Shown here: positions 31,740-39,317 of the stretch, piece after piece | Numbering within the stretch: the first letter of the stretch is position 1 | Layout of the letters: each line of letters begins with the position of its first letter | NCBI GenBank assembly: GCA_036268485.1 | Contig: DATAUC010000012.1 | Span: 111,242 to 175,241, forward strand | DNA length: 64,000 nucleotides | Direction: 5' to 3' | Origin: Bog-473 sp036268485 | GTDB taxonomy: Bacteria > Actinomycetota > Acidimicrobiia > Acidimicrobiales > RAAP-2 | Notes under the pieces: generated by a model | What the model was told of the DNA's origin: nothing | Seen by the model: only the letters and a program-made list of their open reading frames with translations | Databases searched by the model: none | Translations under genes and position numbers: made by a program

Positions 31740-32792
31740 CCTATGACACTTGACGAACGGACGCCTCCCCTGAACGGCCTCGTTGTGGAGTCGGCACCCT
31801 CGTTGGTCACCGATCTCACCTGGGTTCTCTCGGCTGCCATGCGGCCCGAGTGGCGTCCCAGTTTCCCGTTCGCCTCCGAACTCTTGGGCGGTCGCGAAGA
31901 CCTCAACCAACGGATCCGGACGTTCTGGCCCGAAGGCAGCCGGGATACGTGTTTCACCGAGGCGCAGATCCTGGCCCACCACGTGGGAGCCTTGAACGAA
32001 ACGTCGCCGGACGCCCTGTGGGCCGCCCTGGCCCGAGCCGTCGCCACCGTTCCGACCGACCTCGGGCTCGAGTCCGAGAGTGCGGAGGACCGCGCCATCT
32101 TCCTGGGCCGACTGGAACAGCTGAAAGCGTCGCCGCAGCTTGTGACCTCATACCTCGACCTCCTGCGTGAGGTGTGGGCGCCTTTCAATGAGGCCTGGCA
32201 GTGTGCGCTCCCGGCGCTCGAAGAATCCGGGCGACAGGTGGTGCGGCAACTGCAGGGTGGGCGTCCTCTGGGCGAGATCGTGGGCGAGGCCTGCGAGATA
32301 TTCCAATCGATGCTGGGCGACGTCAACGCACGCATTCACCGCGGTCAGCCGCTCATGGTCGTGCCCTGCCTCTTCTTCGGCAAGAGCCTCTACTTGGAGT
32401 TTCCCGGACTCACCCTTGTCGGCTCGGGATTCCAGCGCAATGACCTCGGAGCCCGGGTGCGCACCGAGGCACTAGCCCGTCGCCTCAAGACGGTGGCCGA
32501 TCCGACCCGCCTGGCCCTGCTGCACTTCCTCTCGACCGTGCCCAGCACGGTCGGCGACTTGGCGGTGTCCTTCGATTTGGCCCAACCCACCGTCAGCATG
32601 CACATCAAGAACCTGCGCGAAGCCGGACTGGTGCAGAGCGAGCGCAAAGACGGTCGTCTGCAGTTGAGTGCCGACCCAACGGCGGTGGAGTCCCTGTTGC
32701 GAGACCTACGCGGGGTGGTGACTCAGGGCGACAGCACCACGGGCAATGAGCGGATGCCGGCCACCGTGGTCGAGGCCACCCGCTCAGCCTGA
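31737..32792 (+). CDS. ArsR-type winged-helix regulator with large N-terminal domain
   Basis: A 351-residue protein. Residues 1-235 are an uncharacterised effector-like domain (DUF5937-like arrangement, inferred from position and length); residues 240-330 form an ArsR winged helix: RRLKTVADPTRLALLHFLS, TVGDLAVSFDLAQPTVSMHIKNLREAGLV and KDGRLQLSAD. No metal-binding CXC is visible, so a small-molecule ligand is more likely. The first codon sits where transcription should begin. The 3' end overlaps the convergent P450 by 70 bases. Confidence 0.8.
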   Translation: MPMTLDERTPPLNGLVVESAPSLVTDLTWVLSAAMRPEWRPSFPFASELLGGREDLNQRIRTFWPEGSRDTCFTEAQILAHHVGALNETSPDALWAALARAVATVPTDLGLESESAEDRAIFLGRLEQLKASPQLVTSYLDLLREVWAPFNEAWQCALPALEESGRQVVRQLQGGRPLGEIVGEACEIFQSMLGDVNARIHRGQPLMVVPCLFFGKSLYLEFPGLTLVGSGFQRNDLGARVRTEALARRLKTVADPTRLALLHFLSTVPSTVGDLAVSFDLAQPTVSMHIKNLREAGLVQSERKDGRLQLSADPTAVESLLRDLRGVVTQGDSTTGNERMPATVVEATRSA

Positions 32793-33910
32793 CCGGTCAC
32801 GGCGAAGTCGGGATAGCGGGCTAACAGCTCCTCCACAAAAATTCGACCCTCCATGCGGGCCAGGCTGGCCCCGAGGCAGACGTGCTCACCAAAGCCGAAC
32901 GCCACATGCATCGGATTGGCCGGACGACGAATGTTGAACGTGCCGGCATCATCGCCGAAGACCGCTTCGTCACGATTGCCCGAGGCGTACAGCATGCAGA
33001 GATAGTCGCCCTCCGCAATAGGCATGCCCGCCACCGTGGCTGCTTCCGTTGCGGTGCGGCAGAACGCCTGCACCGGCGTAACCCAGCGCAAGGACTCTTC
33101 GACCGCCCCGGGGAGGAGGGAGGGATCGGCGACCAACGCAGCGCGCTGATCGGGATGTTCGTGCAAGACCAGCGCCGTACCCGAGAGCAAGGTGCGGGTT
33201 GTCTCGTTCCCAGCCACCAGCAAGGTGAGAAGAAACATGAAGAGCTCTTCCTTCTGCAGCGGGCATCCGTTGACCTCGCTCTGCACCAGGACAGAGACCA
33301 AGTCCTCCCCCGGGTCCGCCCGCTTGCGCTTGAGGTGCTCGTAAATGAATCCGGCCAATTCGCCCAACGAGCTCATGGTCTCCTCGGGCGGCAGGTCGGG
33401 CGACTCGATGGCGGCATCGGACCAACGGCGAAAATCACCGCGGCTGCTTTCGTCAATGCCCAGCAACTCAGCGATGACAAGCAGGGGGAACGGCGAGCTC
33501 AGCTCAGCGACAAAGTCGATCGGCTCATGCGGGTCGGCCGCCTCAATGACGGCCACCGCATGGCGACGCACCGAATCGGTCAAGCCGGTCAGTGCCCGCG
33601 GGGTGAAGCGTCGGTTCAGCAGCCCCCGGAAGTCCGAATGCTGCGGGGGGTCCATGTGCAGGATGGACGGCGTGGCCATGGGATTGTCGGCGCCCCGCAG
33701 GGGGTCGTTGACCAGGGCGCCCCGACCAGAGCAGAAGTGCTCCGGATCGCGGCTGAGGTCGCGGATCTGCTCATAGCGGGCCACCGTCCACAGACCCGGC
33801 GCACATTCATAGACCGGGGCTTCGGCCCGCAATGTGGCGAGCACCTCGTGATAGTCGGGTCGGGTGAAGAACGACGCGTCGGTCGGATCGATGAGGTAGT
33901 CGAACGCCAT
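32723..33910 (-). CDS. cytochrome P450
   Basis: A 395-residue bacterial P450. I-helix AGNETTR (233-239), ExxR in EESLRW (272-275), and the haem loop FGFGEHVCLG with Cys345. HMDPPQHSDFRGLLNRRFTPR (two short blocks) is the C-helix region. The general look resembles actinobacterial CYP125/CYP142-type or fatty-acid/terpenoid hydroxylases, but the substrate is not assignable. The ATG at 33910 follows TACGCT by 9 bases (very short leader). A longer in-frame reading upstream is judged spurious. Redox partners are not adjacent; the 11.6-kb ferredoxin is one candidate. Confidence 0.92.
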   Translation of the reverse strand: MAFDYLIDPTDASFFTRPDYHEVLATLRAEAPVYECAPGLWTVARYEQIRDLSRDPEHFCSGRGALVNDPLRGADNPMATPSILHMDPPQHSDFRGLLNRRFTPRALTGLTDSVRRHAVAVIEAADPHEPIDFVAELSSPFPLLVIAELLGIDESSRGDFRRWSDAAIESPDLPPEETMSSLGELAGFIYEHLKRKRADPGEDLVSVLVQSEVNGCPLQKEELFMFLLTLLVAGNETTRTLLSGTALVLHEHPDQRAALVADPSLLPGAVEESLRWVTPVQAFCRTATEAATVAGMPIAEGDYLCMLYASGNRDEAVFGDDAGTFNIRRPANPMHVAFGFGEHVCLGASLARMEGRIFVEELLARYPDFAVTGQAERVASTTVAGIRSLPVVLSP

Positions 33911-33985
33911 TGACTGCCGAGCGTACCTGCAGCCTGCCGTGCACCCCCGTGCACTCCGCCCCACCCCTGCGGCCCACCCGACGCC

Positions 33986-34000
33986 TACGCTTTCCTCATG
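33986..34000 (+). promoter_or_regulatory. leaderless promoter of the TIGR03086 gene
   Basis: TACGCT (33986-33991), 6 bases, ATG at 33998; no ribosome-binding sequence. Confidence 0.65.
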
Positions 34001-34555
34001 GATGAAATCACGCTTCTCGACGGGGTCCTGGCCAAGACGGGCGACATCATCGCCGGCGTGCAGGACGATCAGCTGGGGCTCCCCACCCCGTGTACGGAAT
34101 TCGATGTGAAGGCTCTGATGAATCACATCATCGGATGGATCCAAGTCTTCGACGCCGGGTGCCATGGCCAGACTTACGAAGGCGACGCCAGCGCGTACCA
34201 GTTCGGTTCCGATCCCGCCGGGGAGTTCCGGACAACGGCCCGCCACCTCACGGCGGGTTGGGAAGAGTACGGGCTGGACCGACCGGTCCGGGTCATGAGT
34301 GGCGACATGCCGGGCGAGATGGTTTTCAACATGACCGTGATGGAGTACATGGCGCACGGGTGGGACCTGGCCACCGCCACCGGCCAAGCACTTCCCTTCA
34401 CGGAGGAAGAATCAGCGGAGACGTTGGCTCGAGCTGAGCGCACGCTGCCGGCCGAGTACCGGGGCGACGACATGCCCTTCGGGGAGGCCGTCGAGGTCGG
34501 TCCGGATGCGGCGGGCAGCACGCGGGTGGCCGCGTTTCTCGGGCGCCAACCCTGA
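33998..34555 (+). CDS. TIGR03086 family DinB-like metal-binding protein
   Basis: A 185-residue four-helix protein of the mycothiol-transferase-like superfamily: PTPCTEFDVKALMNHIIGW (first metal His), and MEYMAHGWDLATATGQ with His-Gly-Trp-Asp near residue 115. These families bind a divalent metal and often use mycothiol; individual substrates are unknown. Length normal for TIGR03086. It converges with the phosphotransferase gene, 5 bases apart. Confidence 0.85.
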   Translation: MDEITLLDGVLAKTGDIIAGVQDDQLGLPTPCTEFDVKALMNHIIGWIQVFDAGCHGQTYEGDASAYQFGSDPAGEFRTTARHLTAGWEEYGLDRPVRVMSGDMPGEMVFNMTVMEYMAHGWDLATATGQALPFTEEESAETLARAERTLPAEYRGDDMPFGEAVEVGPDAAGSTRVAAFLGRQP

Positions 34556-34560
34556 CCTCA

Positions 34561-35682
34561 TCACTTGTCGGCCGCCTCCATACGGGCTCGAAGCACGCCG
34601 ACGAGCGGATCTTCTCGTGGAGCCCGTGATGTCCGGGCTGGCCTCGTGCCGGCGAGATAGGACTGGCCCGATGCGGCGGCCACCCGCTGCTGCCGATCAT
34701 TGATGGCCAGGGCACGAATGAGGGCGAAGATCTCGTGCCACTCCAGGTCCATCACGGCGTGCCCGGAGGCTGCCTCGTAGCGGGCCACGGCATCGGCTCG
34801 GCTGGGGAATCCCGGCACGCGCTGCCCGAAGAGATCGTCCATCATGGCGTCCAATCCGAGGTACCAGCCCAGATCCATCTCACGCGGCCCGAAGGCCGCC
34901 AGCTCCCAATCCAATACCGCGTGCACGGCCAGGTCCCGGTCGAAGACGAGGTTGCCCAGACGGGCATCGCCCCACAACAGGACCGGCGGGCTCGCATCCG
35001 CGCCTGTACCCGCACCCGCACCCGATCCGGACGGAGTCCGCTGGCGGCACCAAACCAGCCCGTCGACCAGCGCCGGCAAGGGCGATCCGTCCCCGGCCCA
35101 TGTCACATAGTCCGACCAGTAGTCGAGAGCGTCCTTCAGCGTCGGGCCGGGCAGTGACGACGCCAGCTCGCGCCCCACCGCTCCCCCCTTCCAGTCCATG
35201 GCGTGCAGGGCTACGAGGGTGTCGATCATCCCGTCGTGAAGCCTGCGCTGGGCGTCCACCGCCAGCCCCATGAGCCATTGATCGAAGACAGGGGCCGGCC
35301 CAGGTATCTGCCCGCTGACCCGGGGCATGACGAGGAAGGGCGACCCGATCCACGCCGTGTCGGTCTCGACCACGGCGGGCGCCGGCGCGGGAATACCGGC
35401 CCCGGCCACCGCCGACTGCACCCGCGCCTGCGTGGTCAGGTCGTAGACAGGAAACGAAGGCTCCAGCGGCGGGAGGCGCAACACGATGCCCGGATGCCCC
35501 GGCCCGAGATCGACCAGCACCGTCTCGTTGGCCAGGCCGGCCGTAGCGTGCGACAGCGAATGCACCCGCAGGCCAGCACCAGGGACAGCACCAGCACCCG
35601 GCACCAGATCCCCGTGGGCGCCCAGCCAGCGGTCGAGTCCCGGCCGCAGGTCTTCAATCAGGCGTTCGTGTCCACTGGCCAC
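34561..35682 (-). CDS. APH-fold phosphotransferase family protein (acyl-CoA dehydrogenase-associated type)
   Basis: A 373-residue aminoglycoside-phosphotransferase-like kinase. It has LSHATAGLANETVLVDL (nucleotide loop), the Brenner motif as LLWGDARLGNLVFD, and VLDWELAAFGPREMDLGW. This subfamily (ACAD10/11 N-terminal-like) accompanies acyl-CoA metabolism and may phosphorylate hydroxyacyl-CoAs (family knowledge). A Ser/Gly/Ala/Thr-rich insert (about residues 217-232) interrupts the fold before the Brenner motif. The GTG at 35682 follows TAACTT by exactly 6 bases, leaderless. Confidence 0.85.
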   Translation of the reverse strand: MASGHERLIEDLRPGLDRWLGAHGDLVPGAGAVPGAGLRVHSLSHATAGLANETVLVDLGPGHPGIVLRLPPLEPSFPVYDLTTQARVQSAVAGAGIPAPAPAVVETDTAWIGSPFLVMPRVSGQIPGPAPVFDQWLMGLAVDAQRRLHDGMIDTLVALHAMDWKGGAVGRELASSLPGPTLKDALDYWSDYVTWAGDGSPLPALVDGLVWCRQRTPSGSGAGAGTGADASPPVLLWGDARLGNLVFDRDLAVHAVLDWELAAFGPREMDLGWYLGLDAMMDDLFGQRVPGFPSRADAVARYEAASGHAVMDLEWHEIFALIRALAINDRQQRVAAASGQSYLAGTRPARTSRAPREDPLVGVLRARMEAADK

Positions 35683-35694
35683 GCGGGGAAGTTA
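35680..35694 (-). promoter_or_regulatory. leaderless promoter of the phosphotransferase gene
   Basis: TAACTT on the minus strand (plus 35689-35694), 6 bases, GTG at 35682. Confidence 0.55.
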
Positions 35695-35720
35695 GACGAC
35701 CTCAAGGCCGTGAGACGACT

Positions 35721-36209
35721 TCAGGGCAGGTAAACCACGGCCTGCCACTGCCCCGTCATCTCCTTGCGGCACAGGACGGTGCCGGCCTGCAGGGTCCAGC
35801 TCAGGACGGCGGCTTCGGACTCCCCGTGCCGGGCCAGGACGACCAGCCCGCGCCGGGCATGATCCTGGCGGACGCGCCAGCCGTCGGGCAGGGCCACGCC
35901 GCCGTCGGCCAGTCGTTGTGCCGCCTTGGACCCGGTGGGGTGGAGCAGGCCGATGGTGACGCCCTCGTACTCTCGTCGGTTGGGCCGGGGCGGCATCAAG
36001 GTCCCCATCGTGATGGGCGGCTGCCGCGCCGTGAACAGAGCGAAGACACCGGGCGCCATGGTGGTGCGGCCATCGTCCTCTTCCTCGAGCCCCGGCATGA
36101 GATTGATCCAGCCCTGGCCCGCCTCCGTCAGGTGATGCAGGTACCCCGCTACCCGCTCGGTCTGGGCCGGGTCGAACTCGAATGTGTCGGTCTCCCGCCG
36201 CGTGCTCAT
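35721..36209 (-). CDS. conserved hypothetical protein, 162 residues
   Basis: I do not recognise a named family. The protein begins STRRETDTFEFDPAQTERVAGYLHHL, has a Pro/Met-rich centre (ARQPPITMGTLMPPRPNRREYEG), and a beta-rich C-terminal half with RVRQDHARRGLVVLARHGE and VLSWTLQAGTVLC. It is likely a soluble alpha/beta protein. Its ATG overlaps the stop of the nitronate monooxygenase-like gene (ATGA), so it is translated with it; a shared flavin or nitro-compound role is only a guess. Confidence 0.7.
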   Translation of the reverse strand: MSTRRETDTFEFDPAQTERVAGYLHHLTEAGQGWINLMPGLEEEDDGRTTMAPGVFALFTARQPPITMGTLMPPRPNRREYEGVTIGLLHPTGSKAAQRLADGGVALPDGWRVRQDHARRGLVVLARHGESEAAVLSWTLQAGTVLCRKEMTGQWQAVVYLP

Positions 36210-37249
36210 GCCGTCGACCTCACCGCAGCCAGCAGCTGCTCGATAATTTCCGAGGCCGGCCGCGCCTCCGCCGCCGCGAAACCCTCCCCTGCGTAGAGGC
36301 TCATCCGGTCCGGCTCTCCCTTGGCCGCCGCCGCCGCCCGCATGGGGCGGGTGGCGTTGTTGATCTCGGGGTAGGCGGCCGGTGCCCCGTCGTGGGCCAG
36401 GATGAAATCATTGCGCAGAGCCCGGGCCCGGCGCCCGCTGAAAGCCCGCGTAATGACGGTCGCCGTGAAGCGAGGGTCGGCCAGCGCGTCCTTGTAGACG
36501 GGATGGGCGCCGCTCTCGGCACAGCGCAGAAAGGCGGTGCCCACCTGGACCATGCTGGCGCCGGCGGCCAGAGCCGCCGCCACAGCGTCGGGGCTGTGCA
36601 GCCCGCCGGCCGCGATGAGCGGAATGTCGGTCCGCCCCCGCACGTCGTCCAGCAACGTCTCGAGCGGGTAGTCCTGCCGGGGGCGATCATCGTTGGCGAA
36701 GCTGCCTCTGTGGCCGCCCGCTTCGGAGCCCTGTAGGCAGAGGCAGTCCACCCCGGCATCGCGGGCCGACGACGCTTCATCGGGCGTGGTGACGGTCACC
36801 GCCACCAGCACGCCTTCGGACTGCAGCGCACCCACGATGTCCCGGGACGGGCAACCGAACGTGAAGCTGACCAGGGCGGGCCGGCGGTCGAGCACGACCT
36901 CGAGTTTCTCGGTGTAATCGTCGTCATCCCAGACGGGGTCACCCACCACGGTGGCCTGAGCATCGGCTTCACCTTCGAGCGTGCGCACGTACTGGGCCAG
37001 GTCATCGGGGTAGCGGGTGGGCTGGCCCGGCACGAAAAGGTTGATGCCAAACGCACGATCGGTGGCCGCCCGCACGGCGTCGATGTCCTGCCCGATGGCC
37101 TGGGCCGTCTTGTAGCCGCCGGCCAGAAAGCCGAGGGCACCGGCCTGCGCAGCGGACACCACCAGGTCGACCGTCGTCGGGCCACCGGCCATCGGTGCCA
37201 CGACCAGGGGCCAGCTGCTCAGGTCACGGAGACGCTCGGCACTGGACAC
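36206..37249 (-). CDS. nitronate monooxygenase-like flavoprotein
   Basis: A 347-residue FMN TIM-barrel protein: PLVVAPMAGGPTTVDLV, GFLAGGYKTAQAIGQDIDAVRA, QGSEAGGHRGSF (active-site His), PLIAAGGLHSPDAVAAALAAGA and VQVGTAFLRC. It is distinct from the paralogue at 10.2 kb. GTG 37249 is chosen because it leaves the usual short lead before PLVVAPM; an in-frame GTG at 37315 would run into the promoter of the divergent nitroreductase gene. Ends in an overlap with a hypothetical gene. Confidence 0.88.
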   Translation of the reverse strand: MSSAERLRDLSSWPLVVAPMAGGPTTVDLVVSAAQAGALGFLAGGYKTAQAIGQDIDAVRAATDRAFGINLFVPGQPTRYPDDLAQYVRTLEGEADAQATVVGDPVWDDDDYTEKLEVVLDRRPALVSFTFGCPSRDIVGALQSEGVLVAVTVTTPDEASSARDAGVDCLCLQGSEAGGHRGSFANDDRPRQDYPLETLLDDVRGRTDIPLIAAGGLHSPDAVAAALAAGASMVQVGTAFLRCAESGAHPVYKDALADPRFTATVITRAFSGRRARALRNDFILAHDGAPAAYPEINNATRPMRAAAAAKGEPDRMSLYAGEGFAAAEARPASEIIEQLLAAVRSTA

Positions 37250-37305
37250 GCCCCACAGTGGCCCATGGGCGGGGGCGCTGTCGAACGAGTCAGGCGGAGG
37301 GCCGG

Positions 37306-37320
37306 TACGTTGCACGCATG
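37306..37320 (+). promoter_or_regulatory. leaderless promoter of the nitroreductase gene
   Basis: TACGTT (37306-37311), 6 bases, ATG at 37318. A GGAGG-like sequence further upstream is too distant to act as a ribosome site. Confidence 0.65.
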
Positions 37321-38025
37321 GACCTGATCGAAACCCTGCGGACCACCGGTGCCGTGCGCCAGTTCGAACCCGAAGCCATAGACGACGCGGTGCTCCATCG
37401 CCTCCTCGATACGGCCCGCTTCGCTCCCAGCGGCGGCAACCGCCAGGGCTGGCGGGTCATTGTCGTCAAGGACCCGGGCCAGCGGGAGGCGCTGCGCGAT
37501 CTCTATCTCACCGGCTGGTACGAGTACCTGGCCATGGGGTCGGCCGGGCTGGTCCCCTGGGCCCCGGTGACCGACCGGGAGGCCGAAGCGGCCGCCATCG
37601 GACACGCGCCGGAATTCGCCCAGCAGGCGGCGGACGGTGTGGCCGGAGGGATGTCGCCCGGATTCGCCGAGGCCCTGGATACGGCGCCCGCCCTCCTCCT
37701 GGTCCTGGCCGATCTGGCTTCGTTGGCCGCCGTCGACCGCGACCATGAGCGCTACACATTCGCCGGCGGCGCCTCCGTCTACCCCTTCGCCTGGAGCCTG
37801 ATGCTGGCTGCCCGCAGCGAGGGGCTCGGCGGCGTGATGACCACCATGCCGGTGCGGCGGGAAGACGATGTGAAGGCGCTGTTCGGCATCCCTGAGACCG
37901 TGGCCGTGGCGGCGCTCGTTGTGCTGGGCCGCCCCGTGGCGCCTGCCCGTCGGCTGCGGCGGCGCCCGGTCGAGGATTTCACCTGGACCGACCGCTACCA
38001 GGGGACGGCCTTCACCGGCGAGTGA
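37318..38025 (+). CDS. nitroreductase family protein
   Basis: A 235-residue FMN-binding oxidoreductase: TTGAVRQFEPEAIDDAVLHRLLDTARFAPSGGN in two blocks is the N-terminal flavin-binding pattern; the C-terminal half has SVYPFAWSLMLAARSEGLGG and VLGRPVAPARRLRRRPVED. It would reduce nitro groups, quinones or enoyl-type substrates with NAD(P)H. Divergent from a nitronate monooxygenase-like gene, so the locus may handle nitro compounds (inference). Confidence 0.88.
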   Translation: MDLIETLRTTGAVRQFEPEAIDDAVLHRLLDTARFAPSGGNRQGWRVIVVKDPGQREALRDLYLTGWYEYLAMGSAGLVPWAPVTDREAEAAAIGHAPEFAQQAADGVAGGMSPGFAEALDTAPALLLVLADLASLAAVDRDHERYTFAGGASVYPFAWSLMLAARSEGLGGVMTTMPVRREDDVKALFGIPETVAVAALVVLGRPVAPARRLRRRPVEDFTWTDRYQGTAFTGE

Positions 38026-38068
38026 CGGGCCGGTGACACCAGCGTCCTCGAGCGTGCTGGAATACGCC

Positions 38069-38425
38069 ATGGCACAGAACGTCCTGGGCGGAGAGCTCGA
38101 ACCCTGCAACTTCAATCCCCTCACCGGCTTTTACCGAGACGGCTGCTGCAACACCGGCGCCGAAGACGTGGGTGTGCACACCGTCTGCACCCGGGTCACC
38201 GAGGAGTTCCTGACTTTCTCGGCGTCGATGGGCAACGACCTGTCGACCCCGCATCCCGAGTTCGGATTCGACGGGCTCAGGCCCGGGGACCAGTGGTGCT
38301 TGTGCGCTCCCCGCTGGCAGGAGGCCTTCGAGGCCGGGATGGCACCGCCCGTCTTATTGGCCGCCACCCACGCCTCCACGTTGGAATGGGTGGAGCTGAG
38401 CGATCTGACCCAGTTCGCCATCTGA
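38069..38425 (+). CDS. DUF2237 family protein
   Basis: A 118-residue protein typical of DUF2237: AQNVLGGELEPCNFNPLTGFYRDGCCNTG, then VGVHTVCTRVTEEFLTFSAS, PGDQWCLCAPRWQEAF and LLAATHASTLEWV. The conserved Cys/His residues suggest metal binding or a structural role; no function is established. Start chosen at ATG 38069. It follows the nitroreductase by 43 bases on the same strand. Confidence 0.88.
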   Translation: MAQNVLGGELEPCNFNPLTGFYRDGCCNTGAEDVGVHTVCTRVTEEFLTFSASMGNDLSTPHPEFGFDGLRPGDQWCLCAPRWQEAFEAGMAPPVLLAATHASTLEWVELSDLTQFAI

Positions 38426-38454
38426 TCGGGCCGGCAACTGACCCGACGTCGGGA

Positions 38455-38802
38455 CTACAGGAGCTCGAGCAGACGCTCGGGTGGGCGGGCGATCACGGCC
38501 CGGCCGTCTTTGACCACGATGGGCCGCTGCAGCAGGATCGGGTGGGCCGCGATGGCCTCCAACAGGGCATCACCTGATGCGCCAGCCAGATCGAGTTCCT
38601 TGTAGATGTCCTCACCCACTCGCATCATGTCCCGGGGATCGGTGAATCCGAGCTGGGTCATGAGCACCCCCAACTCAGCCACGGTGGGCGGCGCCACCAG
38701 GTACTCCACGATGGTGGCCTCAACGCCCCGTTCCGCCAGCAGTCCCTGGGCCGTGCGACACTTGGAGCAGCGCGGGTTGTAGAAGATCGACAGGTCGTCC
38801 AT
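38455..38802 (-). CDS. arsenate reductase (ArsC/Spx-like) family protein
   Basis: A 115-residue thioredoxin-fold protein: IFYNPRCSKCRTAQGLLAERG with Cys13 and Cys16, then RPIVVKDGRAVIARPPERLLELL, typical of ArsC. The first Cys would attack arsenate in a glutaredoxin-dependent enzyme. The CXXC pair is Spx-like, and no ars transporter or ArsR with CXC lies beside it, so the arsenate role is uncertain. ATG 38802 follows TACACT by 9 bases. Longer in-frame readings upstream overlap the divergent SRPBCC gene. Confidence 0.85.
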   Translation of the reverse strand: MDDLSIFYNPRCSKCRTAQGLLAERGVEATIVEYLVAPPTVAELGVLMTQLGFTDPRDMMRVGEDIYKELDLAGASGDALLEAIAAHPILLQRPIVVKDGRAVIARPPERLLELL

Positions 38803-38844
38803 AGTCCCGCCAGTGTACGGATCACTCACTTGGAGGTAGGCGCC

Positions 38845-39309
38845 ATGGCAGGTCCCGTTGTCAGTGTCGATCGAGTCATCGCCGCACCGGCGGCGTCGTT
38901 GTTCGCCATCGTGGCCGATGCCAATCGCCATCCCGAGATCGACGGGTCCGGTACCGTCATCAAGGCCAAGACGGGGACACCCCAGCACCTCGCGCTGGGC
39001 TCGACCTTTGGCATGTCCATGAAAGCCGGCGTGCCCTATTCCATGAAGAACACCGTCATTGAGTTCGAGCCGGACCGGCGCATCGCCTGGCAGACCGTCC
39101 TGGCCGGCCCCCTGGGGCGCTTCATCGGCGGCCGGATCTGGCGCTACGAGTTCGAGGCGATGGACGGCGCGACCAAGGTCACCGAGAGTTGGGACATCTC
39201 CCAGGACAAGCAGGCCTTCATGATGAAGCGGGGCAAGGTACCGAACGACGCCAGGGAGTCCATGACCAAGACGCTCGAACGGTTGGCGCACCTCACCGAA
39301 TCCGCCTAG
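38845..39309 (+). CDS. SRPBCC family (polyketide cyclase/START-like) protein
   Basis: A 154-residue helix-grip protein: VSVDRVIAAPAASLFAIVADANRHPEID is the typical N-terminal strand-helix; IEFEPDRRIAWQT and GATKVTESWDIS are the cavity strands; a C-terminal long helix ends LERLAHLTESA. Ligand unknown. ATG 38845 follows GGAGGTAGG. It precedes the M20 peptidase by 8 bases and is probably co-transcribed with it. Confidence 0.85.
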   Translation: MAGPVVSVDRVIAAPAASLFAIVADANRHPEIDGSGTVIKAKTGTPQHLALGSTFGMSMKAGVPYSMKNTVIEFEPDRRIAWQTVLAGPLGRFIGGRIWRYEFEAMDGATKVTESWDISQDKQAFMMKRGKVPNDARESMTKTLERLAHLTESA

Positions 39310-39317
39310 GACGGTCG

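Noticed and set aside
33911..34387. N-terminal extension of the first P450 beyond ATG 33910
   Set aside because: Antisense to the TIGR03086 gene and unlike any P450 N-terminus.
34990..35605. Short tandem hexamer-like repeats (CACCCG and CACCAG types) as mobile or regulatory repeats
   Set aside because: They encode Gly/Ala/Thr-rich linkers inside the phosphotransferase and look like ordinary low-complexity coding DNA.
38455..38802. Reading the ArsC-like gene and ArsR genes as an arsenic-resistance operon
   Set aside because: They are kilobases apart, both ArsR-type regulators lack metal-binding cysteines, and no arsenite transporter is present.
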